This document shows positions 39,385-51,200 of a stretch of 64,000 bases of DNA, piece after piece. The stretch covers positions 11,003,119-11,067,118 of the forward strand of contig CM020618.1 of the NCBI GenBank assembly GCA_009829735.1, written 5' to 3'. The position numbers were made by a program, and so were the translations under genes. The stretch is from Pyropia yezoensis. Lineage: Eukaryota; Rhodophyta; Bangiophyceae; Bangiales; Bangiaceae. Position 1 is the stretch's first letter. Each line of letters starts with the position of its first letter. The notes below the pieces were generated by a model. The model made no database searches, was not told the DNA's origin, and worked only from the letters and a program-made list of their open reading frames with translations.

Positions 39385-39800
39385 GGCGCTTGTATTCTCG
39401 TTTGTGCATATGTGGACGTCTCGCAGGCGTGTACAGTACAGCATGTACTGTACACGTTCATACATCTTGTACAGGTCAGTACTGCTGTTTCTTCACTGTG
39501 GACCTCTTCTCGTGCTCGATCGCAGAGCTTGACAGCAATTTCTGAGTAGAAAGAAATTTACTCTGCGCCACCTGTCCTCCTTGCAGTCTTGTAGAAATTC
39601 CGATCGGGCCCAAACACTGCCAGGCCCGGGGTGGAGCAGGCCCGAGCTGAGGACGACGTCGGGTCGGAGCGTATGCAGGCGTTTGGCGTCGTCAGCCGTG
39701 TCTTCCGCCCTGTTGTGTCGCGGTCGCGGACCATCTGTCTCACCGCCCCTTTGGTATCCGACCACCAGCGGCAGCTGGTGGCACCGCCACCGTCGCCACC
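39385..39800. other. intergenic region with a 3'-flanking palindrome
   Basis: It separates the TAP42 stop from the RPS26 start. Apart from the hairpin at 39429-39455 and a further TGTACA at 39468, nothing is recognised. Confidence 0.5.
39429..39455 (+). terminator. 12-bp perfect palindrome 45 bp after the TAP42 stop
   Basis: GTGTACAGTACA and its reverse complement TGTACTGTACAC are separated by GCA, giving a 12-bp stem with a 3-nt loop. Another TGTACA follows at 39468. The position just after the stop suggests a 3' UTR or 3'-end element, but this is inference; it could also be a regulatory site of the downstream ribosomal gene. Confidence 0.4.
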
Positions 39801-40175
39801 ATGACGGTCAAGCGCCGTAACCATGGCCGTAACCGGCATGGCCGGAACCACACCCGCCTCGTCAACTGTGACGGCTGCGGCTGCAAGCCGCCCAAGGATA
39901 AGGCCATCAAGCGCTTCACGGTGCGCAACATTGTGGACAAGAGCTCCCTCCGCGATCTGACCGACGCGTGCATCATTGACAACTACGAGCTGCCCAAGCT
40001 GTACAACAAGACGCACTACTGCGTGTCGTGCGCGGTGCACCGCAAGACCGTGCGGCCGCGCTCGAAGATCACCCGCGGCGAGCGCGCTAATCCGCGGGCG
40101 CTGTTGATGGAGAAGTACCGCAAGCAAGCAGCGGGCGGTGATGCGGCGGCGGCGGCGGGCGGGCCTGCCAAGTAA
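39801..40175 (+). CDS. RPS26: 40S ribosomal protein S26
   Basis: A 124-residue eukaryotic eS26, part of the mRNA exit channel of the small subunit. It starts MTVKRRNHGRNRHGRNHTRL, the highly conserved basic N-terminus. The zinc-binding cysteines are C23/C26 (VNCDGCGC) and C74/C77 (YCVSCAVH). The conserved blocks KAIKRFTVRNIVDKSSLRDL and HRKTVRPRSKI follow. The C-terminal tail is Ala/Gly-rich and short, as in other algae. It is intronless here. It lies 416 bp after TAP42 on the same strand, with no sign of co-transcription. Confidence 0.97.
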   Translation: MTVKRRNHGRNRHGRNHTRLVNCDGCGCKPPKDKAIKRFTVRNIVDKSSLRDLTDACIIDNYELPKLYNKTHYCVSCAVHRKTVRPRSKITRGERANPRALLMEKYRKQAAGGDAAAAAGGPAK

Positions 40176-40935
40176 GAAGGCCAAGGCAGCGGGCGGCGGA
40201 CTGTCGCGGGGTGGCGTCGGCGTTGGGTGTTTTGCGGTGGGCATCATCCCGGGCTGGGCAGCTTTTGGGCGATTTGTCCATGAGGTAGGGGCAGCTCGAT
40301 TGCGCAGCAGCTGTATGCGGCTGAGCAAAAACTCTCGGCACACCGGCTCGTGCTTGGCTGTTGTTCCTTGGCACTTGTGTGTGGAAGGGTATCTTCAGCC
40401 GCTGTCGGGCCCCCGTTGGCTTCTCTTTGTATCACATGGTTTGGTGCAAGAGGTAGTCAAGCTAGGGCTGTTGTATCCCATGAGAGCCGTCTGTTTCTGC
40501 ATTGCGCCTGCATTGAGCGGGTGCGTTGTGGCGTCGTCTGTAGGTGGATTGTGATTCGCTTTTTCTATGCCTCCTATGTTCGCAGGCTGGCGCACGGTGT
40601 CGCCGGCCCATTCCTGTCAGTTGTGTCTGGATGAGCGTGCCGCCCACAACAGTATCACTGCGTCATCGTTGATTTCCACAGGATCGCCGCGTCGCGTGCA
40701 GGGCGTCGCATTGCACAACCCGCGCGAGGAATGCTTGCCATGACCGCGCTACCCAGCTGCGCGCCTGTAGGTCCCTCTTTGTGAGCCAAGCTTTGCACTG
40801 CTTCACGGCCGAGACTCGGGTGTGGGTTAGTGCTACAACAAACAAGTACGCAAACAGTCGGCCTTTTTGTCAGGCCATGATGGCACCTTGCGCGAAACAA
40901 CCCGCACGACTGCAGGTCAAGGACAGCTGCCATGC
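40176..40935. other. tail-to-tail intergenic region
   Basis: It lies between the ends of RPS26 (plus) and PEX13 (minus). No gene or structured element was recognised. Confidence 0.4.
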
Positions 40936-42198
40936 CTACAAGTTGGAAGCGTCTTCAGGAACATCCGCCGCACCGTCGCGGTGGCGCTGCGACTGCCCCC
41001 TCCCCCCCCTGGCATCATCCCTTTGCCGTGGGCGGCGCCGACCATTGCGACGTGACCCTCCCCGGGACCGCCGCTGCCCCCCCCCAGCAATCTCCTCAGA
41101 GAGAGACGACTCCTCGTCACTCACATCCGAGGCAGCAACTGAGTCGCCGGCAGCGCCCTCCCGGCCGCCTCTGCACTCACCGTCGCTGCTGCCGGAAAAA
41201 CTGTCGCTCGCCTCCCCGTCGCCTTCCCGGCCAGAGCTCGCGTCAGCGTCGCTGCCGCTGCCCTCTTCCCTCCCCCCTCCATCGCTCAGGAGCCCCCCGC
41301 CCGGCCCCACGGGGACAAGCCCCAACAGCCGCAGCAGCAGCCGCATGGGCGACAGCCGGCCGGCTGCGGGGGAGAGCAGGAAGAGCACGCCCAGCCGCAC
41401 CACCCAGCCAACCACCATGGCCGCCCGTGCCCGTCGACGGGCGGCCGCGCTGGGGGGAGCGGCCGGGACAGCCCACCCCCCCCCCCCCTTGCCCGCCGAT
41501 GCGCCCCCCCCCCGACGCCGCCGCCGTTTGGACGATGAAGCCACCGCGGTGGCCGTCGCGGCCGTGGCCGCCACCGCCGCCGCCGCCGGATTACACAGCA
41601 GCGACGTGGCCTCGGACCGCAGCGAGGAGGCGGCGTAGACGAGCGCGCCGCCCGTGGTTACAAGCAGGTGGATGGAGCGGAGGAGCTCCTCGAGCATGCC
41701 CGATACACGCGCCACCCGCGCGAGCGCCGCGTGGACGCCCTGCAGGGGCGCCAGCACCGCCGACGCGGCGCCCGCGGCGGTGGGGACCGCCCAGCCGCCA
41801 GGCGCGACCGGGGGGGGGGCGCCGCCGCCCGCATACGACGGGGCGGGGGCGTAGGGGGAGGCGTAGCCGTACGTACCGTAGGAGGGCGCCCCGTACGCGG
41901 GCGCTCCGTACACGGGCGCCCCATACGCGGGCGCCGCGTAGGGCGACGCCGCATAGGGGGACGCACAGGGGTTGTAGGCGGCCGCTGCGGCAGCCGACGC
42001 CGCGGGGTCTGCCGGTGGGGTGGCCGACGTAGACGCCAACGCGGGCGCCCCAGCCACGGCAGATGCAGCGGCGGGTGCAGCGGCGGGTGCAGCAGCGGGG
42101 CTGCCGGCGAATGGGGGGGCCGCCGCGACAGTGGGGCCGAGGGTGGAGCCGGGGACGGGCTCGGGGAAGGCACCGACGCTGCCGTCTGGGCGCGCCAT
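40936..42198 (-). CDS. PEX13: peroxin-13 (PEX13) family protein
   Basis: Peroxisomal membrane docking factor for matrix-protein import. The product is 420 residues from the ATG at 42198. Residues about 65-145 are a Tyr/Gly/Pro/Ala repeat (YGAPVYGAPAYGAPSYGTYG), like the YG-rich N-terminus that lets PEX13 form a meshwork in the pore. Next is the conserved helical block LQGVHAALARVARVSGMLEE followed by LLRSIHLLVTTGGALVYAAS, matching the PEX13 N-terminal domain. A membrane segment follows (VVGWVVRLGVLFLLS). There is no SH3 domain, as in plant PEX13; the C-terminal third is acidic and Ser-rich, then Arg-rich. Upstream in-frame codons (to 42432) look non-coding. The loss of SH3 argues for the plant/algal form. 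Confidence 0.75.
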   Translation of the reverse strand: MARPDGSVGAFPEPVPGSTLGPTVAAAPPFAGSPAAAPAAAPAAASAVAGAPALASTSATPPADPAASAAAAAAYNPCASPYAASPYAAPAYGAPVYGAPAYGAPSYGTYGYASPYAPAPSYAGGGAPPPVAPGGWAVPTAAGAASAVLAPLQGVHAALARVARVSGMLEELLRSIHLLVTTGGALVYAASSLRSEATSLLCNPAAAAVAATAATATAVASSSKRRRRRGGGASAGKGGGGWAVPAAPPSAAARRRARAAMVVGWVVRLGVLFLLSPAAGRLSPMRLLLRLLGLVPVGPGGGLLSDGGGREEGSGSDADASSGREGDGEASDSFSGSSDGECRGGREGAAGDSVAASDVSDEESSLSEEIAGGGQRRSRGGSRRNGRRRPRQRDDARGGRGQSQRHRDGAADVPEDASNL

Positions 42199-44100
42199 GG
42201 TGACCACGCGGGCCAAAAGCGGCCGGGAAGCGCCAGTGAGAAGGACACGGTGAGGGGCACCAGCGGGAAGGACCACGTTCGGACAGGTCACGCTGGCCGG
42301 CGCGCAGGGCCGTGACCATACCCGCCGCGACCAAACCCGCCGCTCGGTGAACCCCGTGTTGACCGAGCGGCGAACCGGCAGATGGGGAGAGCAAGTGGGC
42401 GGCTTGTCAGCTTGGCCACCTGGCGACCCCAATATTTCCGATGCAAAAAAGTCCTCTCTCTTTTAGCATCCAAAAAGGCCGCTCAGTGGAAACAGCAAGA
42501 TGACCCTTTTCGGAGGACCGACCGTCCTGCAGGACATGCCTGGAGCTTAAGCCTTCCTATAAGAAGGCCCTGCCTCTCGAAACATTGGCTGATTCACGAA
42601 AGACCGGTGGGACAAGACCAAAAGTATGGCGTGGTGCCCCGGTGCAGAGTCAGAGCCCAGTCATGTGGAAGCGCAGATACTTCGAATTGGATGGTTCGTA
42701 CAAACGGTGTGGAGATGGTCTTGCCAAGGTGAGCGAGTGAGATTCAGGTCAAGCCTGAATGGAGAGAAGAGCGGAGGTGAACCATCTGGTAGGGCTTGCT
42801 CGTGCACGTGGCCCGAGCCAGTGCGATAGACTCTCTCTCTGCTGCGGGGCGTCTCTCTGGCGTCACTGTAGCGTCCTCTGGCGTGGCTACCATGTTTTGC
42901 CCCGTCATCCGTCGCCGCCACCCCCGATGCCAATACTTCCACAACCACCCCCACCCCATGGAGGGCTGGCGTCCAAGGAGGGCAGCGCTGTCGTGCCGGG
43001 GCCATCTCCAGCGCCACCGCGTACGCTCCCGCGGGGAGAGCCATCGCCGTCGCGGGAAGGAGAGTGGGGGCGGGGGGGGGAAGGGGAGGGGGGTGCCGGC
43101 TCCAGCCAATGGCGGGGCTGCTGGGAAGGAGAGGGGGGGCGGGGGGGGGAAGGGGAGGGGGGTGCCGGCTCCAGCCCATGGCGGGCCGATGGACCCGCCG
43201 CTGCATGTGCGTGGGCGGGACACAAAGAACAGGGTCCACCAGTACGCCGCCGCACCCGCGGCGTCGGAACTTGACTAAAGGAGAGGTCGACACCCAGCGA
43301 CGCGCCCGTCGGCGGTGGGATGACACTACCAACGCCGCTGCTGGCGGGAAGCGGCTGCGGCCCCCGCCCGCCCAACGGCTTGCGCGTCAGGGAAGGGGCG
43401 TGATGCAGCCCAGAAGGGAAAGAGTGAGAGATTCCAAAACATGTGCCAACCGTTAAGCCAGGTCTAGCGCTCATGCACCGACGCACGCATCAAGGTGCAA
43501 TGAGTCACACAGAAATATTCACAAAGAGAAGCTGCGCGGCGCAGCCGGAGCCGGCAGCGTCCTCCATGCAAACAACAAGCGCGCGTCGATGCCATTGTGG
43601 GGCCGCCCCTCCCTGTCAGTTCCAGAGGCACTCGCCCTCGGTGGTGACCAGCACAGGTTCCCCCGGTGGGTTTACGCCGTGGTGACAATCAGCCACGACT
43701 CGCGTCCAGCATGGAGGCACACCCATCGGGGACGCGCAAGCTCGTCCCCCCCAACCCAGGGGGCCCCGACCAATTTGGGCTCGCCCGCAGCGACGGCGCT
43801 CCTGTAACCAGGTGCAGGGGACGCTGTCGCCCTCGGGGTGAGTGATCCAGCCCAAGCAATACTCTGAACGCAGGCTACGGCTATGTACAAGTATCGAGCA
43901 CACAAACGCAGCAGTAGGAAAACGTCCTTCGACGCGGCATCCTCTGCACGAATAAAGCATACGCACGGTGGACATCCCTAAGCCAAACGGGCCAGAGCAC
44001 AAATCAAGGTGTAGCAAAGGACCACTGCGCAAGACACCGCCGCCATCAATCGCCACTGCCACTAGAAATAACCCTTGCTCTCTCCCCAAAGCGATGAATC
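42199..44100. other. intergenic region, no gene recognised
   Basis: It lies between the 5' end of PEX13 and the 3' end of the C2H2 gene. It contains the G-rich duplication at 43054-43185. Several short frames on both strands lack any motif. Confidence 0.4.
43054..43185. repeat. tandem duplication of a 63-bp G-rich unit
   Basis: The segment 43054-43116 is repeated nearly exactly at 43123-43185 (period 69 bp). Each unit has several G-runs followed by TGCCGGCTCCAGCC and ATGGCGGG. The G-strand could form G-quadruplexes. Confidence 0.8.
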
Positions 44101-46539
44101 TCAAAAGAAGTGCGACTGGCCATTCAGGTCGGCGACTACGTTTGGGGGAAACAGGTCGCGAGTCTCCCCTGGCGAGACGCTCATGCTCGACAGCGACAAT
44201 GGCGACGGTGCCAGCGGCAGCATGCACAGCGAGTCGGGGGTGACAAGCCGCACATCCATAGTCGATGGCGACAGCAACATGAATGAGTCCACCGCCGCGG
44301 ACGCGGCAGCGACGGCAGCAGACGATGAAAAGTCACCGACGGGCGTAACGGGGCCACCGGCAGCGCTGTCAAAGTCGTGCGCGAGGCGCCCCTCAGGAAA
44401 TGAGCAAGTGCCGCCGCCAGCAGGATAGGGCATTGGCTCGGGGGAACCGGCCTTGATGCACGAGGGCATGGGGGGGGGCACCCCAGAGGGGCCGTCGAGG
44501 AAGCCCATGCCAGAGGTAGTCAAGCCAGGGCCTGGGACTGTCAACAGGGGGGGGGGGGCGGAGAGGGGTAAGAAGGATGACGCTGTGAGGGCGGGGGGGT
44601 AGCTAGCCGGCACCTCGACGTTGCCATCCGCACCGCCATACCCTCCAGCAAGGTCAAAGCCATAGCCACAGCTGACAGGATCACTGCCGCTCCACACGGG
44701 ACTGCCCCGCAGGCTCCCGCCGCCCACATGGGAACCCACCCCAGCAGGGAAGGGCTGGCCCGCCCCCCATCTGTCATACATAGACGCCAGACCAGCGCCC
44801 ACCGGCCCGCTGCCGGCGCCGCCGACAGAACAGACCGTCGGTCGGTCGGTAGCGGCCCGCCCGCGCACCGCCTCCTCCGCCCGCCCCTGCGAAGGATCCG
44901 TTGGAAAGGCCGACACAGCCGCGCCCGCGCCAGTCACCATCGACGAGGCAGGCACATTCATGCGCCCCCTGGATGGAGGCGATCGCTCAGTCGCCCCACC
45001 ACTAGGTGGCGCCTTCCTCGCAGTATCAGGCCGTAAGAAGTCCAGCCACGCTAGCGAAGATGTCGGGTCGTCGGCCGGCACCGCCGGCACCCCACGCCTT
45101 GGAGAACTGCCAGTCACGGCGGATAGGGGGACGTCATTGGCAGCGGCAGTGGTGCGTCCTTCAATGGGTAGAGTCGACGACGGCGCCCGCGGCGATACGG
45201 ACGGCCCCTCTTCCCCACACGGCAACGTGCGAACAGCTGGGGCCGCGCCCTTCACAGACAGCAGTACCGGGGCGCTGCTACTAGGGTTGAGCACGCCCGA
45301 TACCACTTTCGGTGCTGCCCGAAAAACGACGCTCCCGCTAGTGGCAACCCGAACCCCATTGCCAGAGCCAAGAGCTATTGGACCGCCAGCCCCAGTTAGG
45401 GGCGACGGGCCAGCGTGACCACCCGCCGCGACCAGTGCGGCCATACCAAGTGCGACACTTGCGGGAGGGGAGACAGGGCTGCCAAGGGCACCCGGCTGGT
45501 TGTCTGTACCGCCACCGACGCTTGAGTTGCAGTCAACACCCCCACCTGCAGTGACGTCAGCGTGCCAGCGGCGGTGGGAAACGAGGGAGCTCTTCCAACG
45601 GAATTGGCGGTCACAACCCGCGAAAGCGCAACGGTAGGGCGTCTCATTCGTGTGCACGCGAGCATGGACCTTACGATTGTGGGCGCGACGAAAGTGTTTG
45701 CCGCAGGTGGTACACATGAAAGCGCGGCGAGTCTTGTCCACCTCGGCCGTCGCCCCATTTGTCGAGCCCGCGCCTGCCACCGGGGCGGCAGCACCCGTGT
45801 CGTGAGAACCCTGCTCGCGAGCGCCGCCCACCAGACCAGACACGACTGCCGCGGTGGATGCCAGGCGCCCGGCGGGCACCGACGCAACTCTAACAGGCCG
45901 CCCTGCGGTCGCTGACGGCGGTGGTAGCAGTTTGGCGTCGGCCACGCCGCCTGGGGGGTCAGCGTCACCCATCGACACGTCCTCGCCTACAGCGTCCGCG
46001 GCTTCAGCGCAGCTCCCGTCGGCAGGCGTCACCCCAGGCGGGTCGTCCAGCTCGCCCATCTTTTCCTTGCGCTTGCGGCCCTTCTTGGGGACCGCGCCGG
46101 GTAAAGAACGGTCACCAACAGAGAGCGTGCCACCGGCGGGGATGGGTGTTTCGCGACGGCCACCTGCATCAGCAGCACCTGTCAGAGAAGCCGGGGACGC
46201 TGCCCCGAGGGCGGCAGAGGCACCACTCACCAAGCCACCGATGCCACGGCCGAGCTCCGTCATGGGCGCCGACTCGTCCATCACTTGGCCGAGCGCAGAG
46301 CGCAAGGGCGCCGCTGCGGGTGGCCGCGACGCAGCCGAGCCACCCGCGAGCAGTGGTCGCGGCGGTGGCGGCGGCGGGATGCTCCCTTCAACTGCCATCT
46401 GCTTGACCAACGCGCTCACGCTGTCCGCGGCGGCGCCCGCGTCAGCCGGCGGCGGTAGCAACGCATTGTCTAGGATGGCGGCCAGCAGTCCGGCGTCGTC
46501 GCCCCCATCGGCAAATAGCGGAGCGGAGACGTCAAACAT
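44101..46539 (-). CDS. C2H2 zinc-finger protein, probable transcription factor
   Basis: An 812-residue protein. The ATG at 46539 (MFDVSAPLFADGGDDAGLLA) is preferred over the codon 23 positions upstream because an acidic, helical start follows. Two adjacent C2H2 fingers lie near the middle (about 45560-45730): CTTCGKHFRRAHNRKVHARVH and CAFAGCDRQFRWKSSLVSHR. They are joined by the classical TNETPYR linker, so the pair should bind DNA. A basic stretch KKGRKRKEK upstream is a likely nuclear signal. The rest is Ser/Pro/Gly/Ala-rich and disordered, as in many regulators; the C-terminus has PLAPSPLSLSSMSVSPG. With only two fingers, specificity would be short. Targets are unknown. No intron is needed. 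Confidence 0.75.
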   Translation of the reverse strand: MFDVSAPLFADGGDDAGLLAAILDNALLPPPADAGAAADSVSALVKQMAVEGSIPPPPPPRPLLAGGSAASRPPAAAPLRSALGQVMDESAPMTELGRGIGGLVSGASAALGAASPASLTGAADAGGRRETPIPAGGTLSVGDRSLPGAVPKKGRKRKEKMGELDDPPGVTPADGSCAEAADAVGEDVSMGDADPPGGVADAKLLPPPSATAGRPVRVASVPAGRLASTAAVVSGLVGGAREQGSHDTGAAAPVAGAGSTNGATAEVDKTRRAFMCTTCGKHFRRAHNRKVHARVHTNETPYRCAFAGCDRQFRWKSSLVSHRRWHADVTAGGGVDCNSSVGGGTDNQPGALGSPVSPPASVALGMAALVAAGGHAGPSPLTGAGGPIALGSGNGVRVATSGSVVFRAAPKVVSGVLNPSSSAPVLLSVKGAAPAVRTLPCGEEGPSVSPRAPSSTLPIEGRTTAAANDVPLSAVTGSSPRRGVPAVPADDPTSSLAWLDFLRPDTARKAPPSGGATERSPPSRGRMNVPASSMVTGAGAAVSAFPTDPSQGRAEEAVRGRAATDRPTVCSVGGAGSGPVGAGLASMYDRWGAGQPFPAGVGSHVGGGSLRGSPVWSGSDPVSCGYGFDLAGGYGGADGNVEVPASYPPALTASSFLPLSAPPPLLTVPGPGLTTSGMGFLDGPSGVPPPMPSCIKAGSPEPMPYPAGGGTCSFPEGRLAHDFDSAAGGPVTPVGDFSSSAAVAAASAAVDSFMLLSPSTMDVRLVTPDSLCMLPLAPSPLSLSSMSVSPGETRDLFPPNVVADLNGQSHFF

Positions 46540-48244
46540 AGTGACGGGGTACCCCAATGAGGGGGAAGGTGGGGGACGCCACGTACCAGGCGAGGCTGGC
46601 GGCGACAAGCCAAAGGCTGATTGTCATCCAACGGCGGTGATACCGAGGAAGCCGTACACAGGCGTGAGGGTCGCGGGGGAAGCGGGTGGACAGAGGGTGG
46701 GGGGACACCAGCGTCCAGTGATGCACACCAAGAAAGGCCAAGTGAGCGGCAGGGGCGTGGTCCGAAGGGGCACGGTACGCACGCCAGGAACAGGCCGCTC
46801 CGCTGATAACCCGCGCGAGGGCACGCGCTGCGCGTGCACGCGGCAGAGTCCGTTGGAGCAACGGGCCGTATTCACCACACCACACACCCTCCACAGCCCC
46901 CCTCGCCCTCTCTCTCAACGAAGCAATGGGGTTGCCTGCAAGCGCCCAATACAGCAGCATCCAAGGAGCCCTCAGGGCACCCTCAGCGGCTCAACGTCGC
47001 CAAAACGCAATGGCGCAAGCGGTTGACGACAATGGGAGCAGGCAGGGTGGGTGTCTTAGCCACAGCGCCAATGCTGGGGGCCGCGCCGTACCTACCTTCA
47101 CCATGCCCTACCGCATGTACCCCGCGGTTCTGCGAGGTTGTAGATAGCCCGATGCCGCAGCGCCCGTATGCCCAGCCGAGCAGACTGACGCCACGTTCGC
47201 CCCTGCCCATCCACGCCGGCATCCGCCATCCTACCTCCGCAGCCGCGAGGCTCCCAAGGCGGCATAGGGCAGGGGACGTCCCACCACGACCGCACAGACC
47301 AACAGGTCCCCGGATGCACACTGTTGGCCAGCAAGCGGAAAACGACGCCACGTCCAGGCCTTCATCAGGAGTAGGGATAGGGCAAAGGACCAGGACGCGC
47401 GTCCGGCAACGGCCGGCAAGGGCGGTCGTCACGATCAAGCGGACGTCACGAGTCGACAGGGGAAGGGGGACGGGTGGGATAGGGCACGAACAGCGGCACA
47501 AAGACGAGATAAAAAGCAATGGCGGTCGTCGTCGTCGTCGTTCGTTGCCAGTGCTACTAGAGCGCCGTAGTGAGAGTGGTGGTGGTGCGCTGTGCACGAT
47601 GCCACGCGCCAGCGTGGAACAACCCGACGACCGGGCTCATCGAATTCCACTCACGCTTGACCGACACTCGGCCGGCCAAACAGACGACCGTCTGTGTGAC
47701 TTGACAAATTCTGAAATGTGCAGAGGAGTAATGCATGAACAAAATGCTATCTATATTAGTTAATTATATATCAGGTTTAATTAGTTCAATAAAGCCGCCC
47801 GCCCCCGAGTTGCACTGCCAGCACTGACTGACTCGCGGGTCCGCAGTTTGGCTGCCGCTGCCGCCTCCTCGCAACCTCACCGCGGAGCGTTGGTCGTGGT
47901 CTGTCCTGTCGGCCTGGGGCCGTGCGTGGTCGACGCCGGCGTGGAGCTGAAGCTGCGCTGCCGACCAGACCTGTTCTTGAAGGCTCCGTTTGCTGGCGAT
48001 ATTTTTACATTTGTCGCTGGCAGCGCCAAACTCTGCCTATCGCCGCTGGGTGGCGGGGTCCTCGACGACACTTTACCTGGTTCCTGCTGCCGACCTCCTT
48101 GGATGAGGTGCGCCCTACTGTTGGACGACTGAATCGCCTCTCGCAGCACCTGTCGGGAGGTCCTGGTCACTACTGCAGGCGCGTTTGGGGTGCTGCCAGG
48201 GTGCGCGTCGCCCACCTCCGAGAGTGCGCGTCGCCCATCTCGCG
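46540..48244. other. divergent intergenic region
   Basis: It lies between the 5' ends of the C2H2 gene (minus) and USP7 (plus), so it likely holds both promoters. 47715-47790 is notably AT-rich, unlike the flanks. Frames such as 46834-47763 (plus) are open but show no domain. Confidence 0.4.
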
Positions 48245-51200
48245 ATGGATCCTACGGACACTGCTGCAGCACACCCGCAGGTAGGTGGTGGGTGCGAGTC
48301 CTCGATCTTCGTGCTGTTTTGTCAGCTGCTTGATGTTCACCCCCTGTTATGCTGTTGCTCGGCACCTGCATCGGTTCTCTGTTGTTTCTGTAGAGAATTG
48401 TTTCTCACCGTCTGTGCGTCTGTGCTGCTTTCTCGTTGTGCTCTATCGTCGTCTTCGCGCAACGCCATGGCTTTGTTGGTTTCTGTTGGAAAATCATCTT
48501 TAGACGAACGTCCTTGCTGCGGATGCACCCGAGGTGCGGACAGTCGCCACCGGGGAGGAGGAGGAGAAGGTGCCAGTGGCCGCACCCCCGCTGCTGCTGC
48601 CGCCCCCCGCCTCGACGACGGCCCTCGCGACCTCCATCGACGACGATGATGACGATGATGACGACGAGGAAGGGCGTGAGCCTTCTGCCACCTTCCATTT
48701 TACCATGACGTCTGCGTCGCCGATCGAGGACGACAAAATCCACTCAGCGTGGAACCCTTTTGGCGGCTACCAGTGGCGCTTTCTCATTTTTCCTCACGGA
48801 AACCAGACCGTTGAGGACCTATCGCTTTATCTAGACTGTGGGGGACCCTTCCCCCCGGCCGCCGCTCGTGACACGTGGTGGTCCCGTGTGGCCACTTTCA
48901 AGCTGCTGTTGCTGACGGAAGGAGCTAAGGACGGCAGCACAGCGAGCGCAGAGGTCATCAAAGAGGCGACACACAACTTCTCCCCGCGCGAGGCCGACTG
49001 GGGCTTCAGGGATTTTGTCAAGCTGTCGGCCATCCGCGGCCGGAAGCAGCTGCGGTTTGAAGCACGGGTGAAGCTGACCGACGCCACCCCCTATACTGCC
49101 GCCCACTCGTCATGGGCGCCCGCTTGGGACTCGCGGAAAGAGACCGGCTTTGTGGGCTTTAAGAACCAAGGTGCGACCTGCTACCTCAATTCCTTACTAC
49201 AGACGCTTTACTGTCTTTCGGCATTCCGGCGAGCGGTGTATGTCATGCCCCTGCCTCCGGTGCCTGGCGATGGGGCTGTGGAGAGGAAGGAGGGCACCAG
49301 CACTGTGGCTGAGCGGCAGAGCTATGAGCTGCAAAAGGTGTTTTACGAGCTGCAGTCGAGTCCGACCACAGTCAAGACCAAGCGCCTCACCGAGTCGTTT
49401 GGCTGGGACAATGCGGAGCTGTTTCAGCAACACGACGCACAGGAGCTTAACCGCGTACTTTGTGACCGGCTGGCCGAGACCCTGAAGCGCGGCAAGGTCA
49501 AAGACACTGTGGCTGAGCTGTTTGAGGGCAAGACCACTTCTTTCGTCGAGTGCACGGATGTGGAGTACACGTCCAGCCGTGACGAGGTGTTTTACGACCT
49601 CTCGCTCAACGTCCTTGGTCTGGCGGGCGTCGACGAGGCGCTTCGCGCCTACACTGCTGTGGAGATTATGGACGGAGACAACCGGGTGAGGGCAGACGGG
49701 TACGAGGAGCTGCAGAGAGCTAAGAAGGGTGTCCGCTTTGCGCGCCTCCCTCCGGTGTTGCAGCTGCACTTGAAGCGGTTTGACTTCGACTTTGCTCGGG
49801 ATCCGCCCGTGCAAGTCAAGATTAACGACTACTTCCACTTTGGTGCCGAGCTGGACCTTCGGTCGTTTGTGACCAAGAGTGCGGAGCAGGGTGCGTCCGG
49901 TGGCGCTAAGGGTGACGACAAGGCTGACGCCAATGCCGGCGAGGGGGGCGATGCTGACCGCCTGGCCACGTCGGAGGAGGGCGCTCCTGCTCCCTCACCC
50001 GCAGCAGTCGACGAGAAGAGCAACGGCGGCACCCAGCCGGTGGACGAGGTCGAGGAAGAAATAACTGTTCAGACATCTGAGGAGGACGCAGTGTACATCC
50101 TTCATGCAGTGTTGGTGCACATTGGTGACGTGGACGCTGGTCATTACTGTGCGTTCATCAGGCCTGACCCCGAGCAGGGCCAGTGGTACAAGTTTGACGA
50201 CGAGACCGTGACCAAGGTGTCGTCCCGTGCTGCTATCGATGAAAACTATGGTGTCGGGGGCCCACACCAGCCACCCATGGAGGAACACACGCTGAACAAG
50301 ACGACGCGTAGCGCGAAGACCAAGAAGAAGGGCGTGACCTCCCCGCAAGCGTTGACTGTCGACAACACCAGCCCGACGAGGAATTCTGGCGATGTGCTAT
50401 CGGCCGACGTGGAGAATTCCCCCACGCCGCCACCGCCGACACGGAAGCCCCGATTTCGTACCGGGTTTCCCACGCGGCGATTTGGCTCTGCGTACATGCT
50501 GCAGTACGTGCGTAAGAGCGAGGCCAAGAACCTTCTGGCGCCAATAGCAGACGAAGATGTACCACAAGGTCTGGCGGAGCGGATTGAGGCAGAGCGAGTG
50601 GCGGAGAGCCTCGCCCGTCGCGAGCGTGCGGAGCAGCACTTGTACATATCTGCATCTATCATGACCGCTGGGAGCATGAACACCTATGGCGGGTCTGACC
50701 TAGGTCCCTGGCACACTTTGCCGCGGGTCAAGGCCAAGCGCAGCCTCCCGCTGCGTGACTTCAAGGAACTTCTCGTCAGCCAGGGGCACGGCCGCTCTGC
50801 CGATGCGCTGCGGGTGTGGAAATGCTCGCGGCGACAGAACGAGACCGTGAGACCTGATGTTCTGCTGGCGGGTGGTGTGGACAGTCTGCCGATTATAGCT
50901 GCGGAGGACGACGGTGGATTGGGGGACGGGAACACGCCCGGCCTTGGCCTGGCCCTTGGCCGGCACCACCCACGTGCTCAGGGTCTGGACGAGGAGAATT
51001 TGCGGCTGTACGTGGAAGAGCTCACTGACGAGGAGCTGGCGATGGCATTTGCGAAACAGGGCGAACTGGATGCGACGGCGGGCATTACCGTCTCACCTCC
51101 CATGGCGGAGGATCTGACCTCGCCGACCATGGCCCACCCCAAGGGCGATGTGGGTCGTGTACTGGCGCAGGCTCCCCCGCTTCCCCAGGGCGAGATTTTG

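Noticed and set aside
47848-48132. Small plus-strand ORF upstream of USP7
   Set aside because: It is not conserved-looking, and the USP7 start is explained by the 36-nt exon at 48245. It is more likely promoter or leader sequence.
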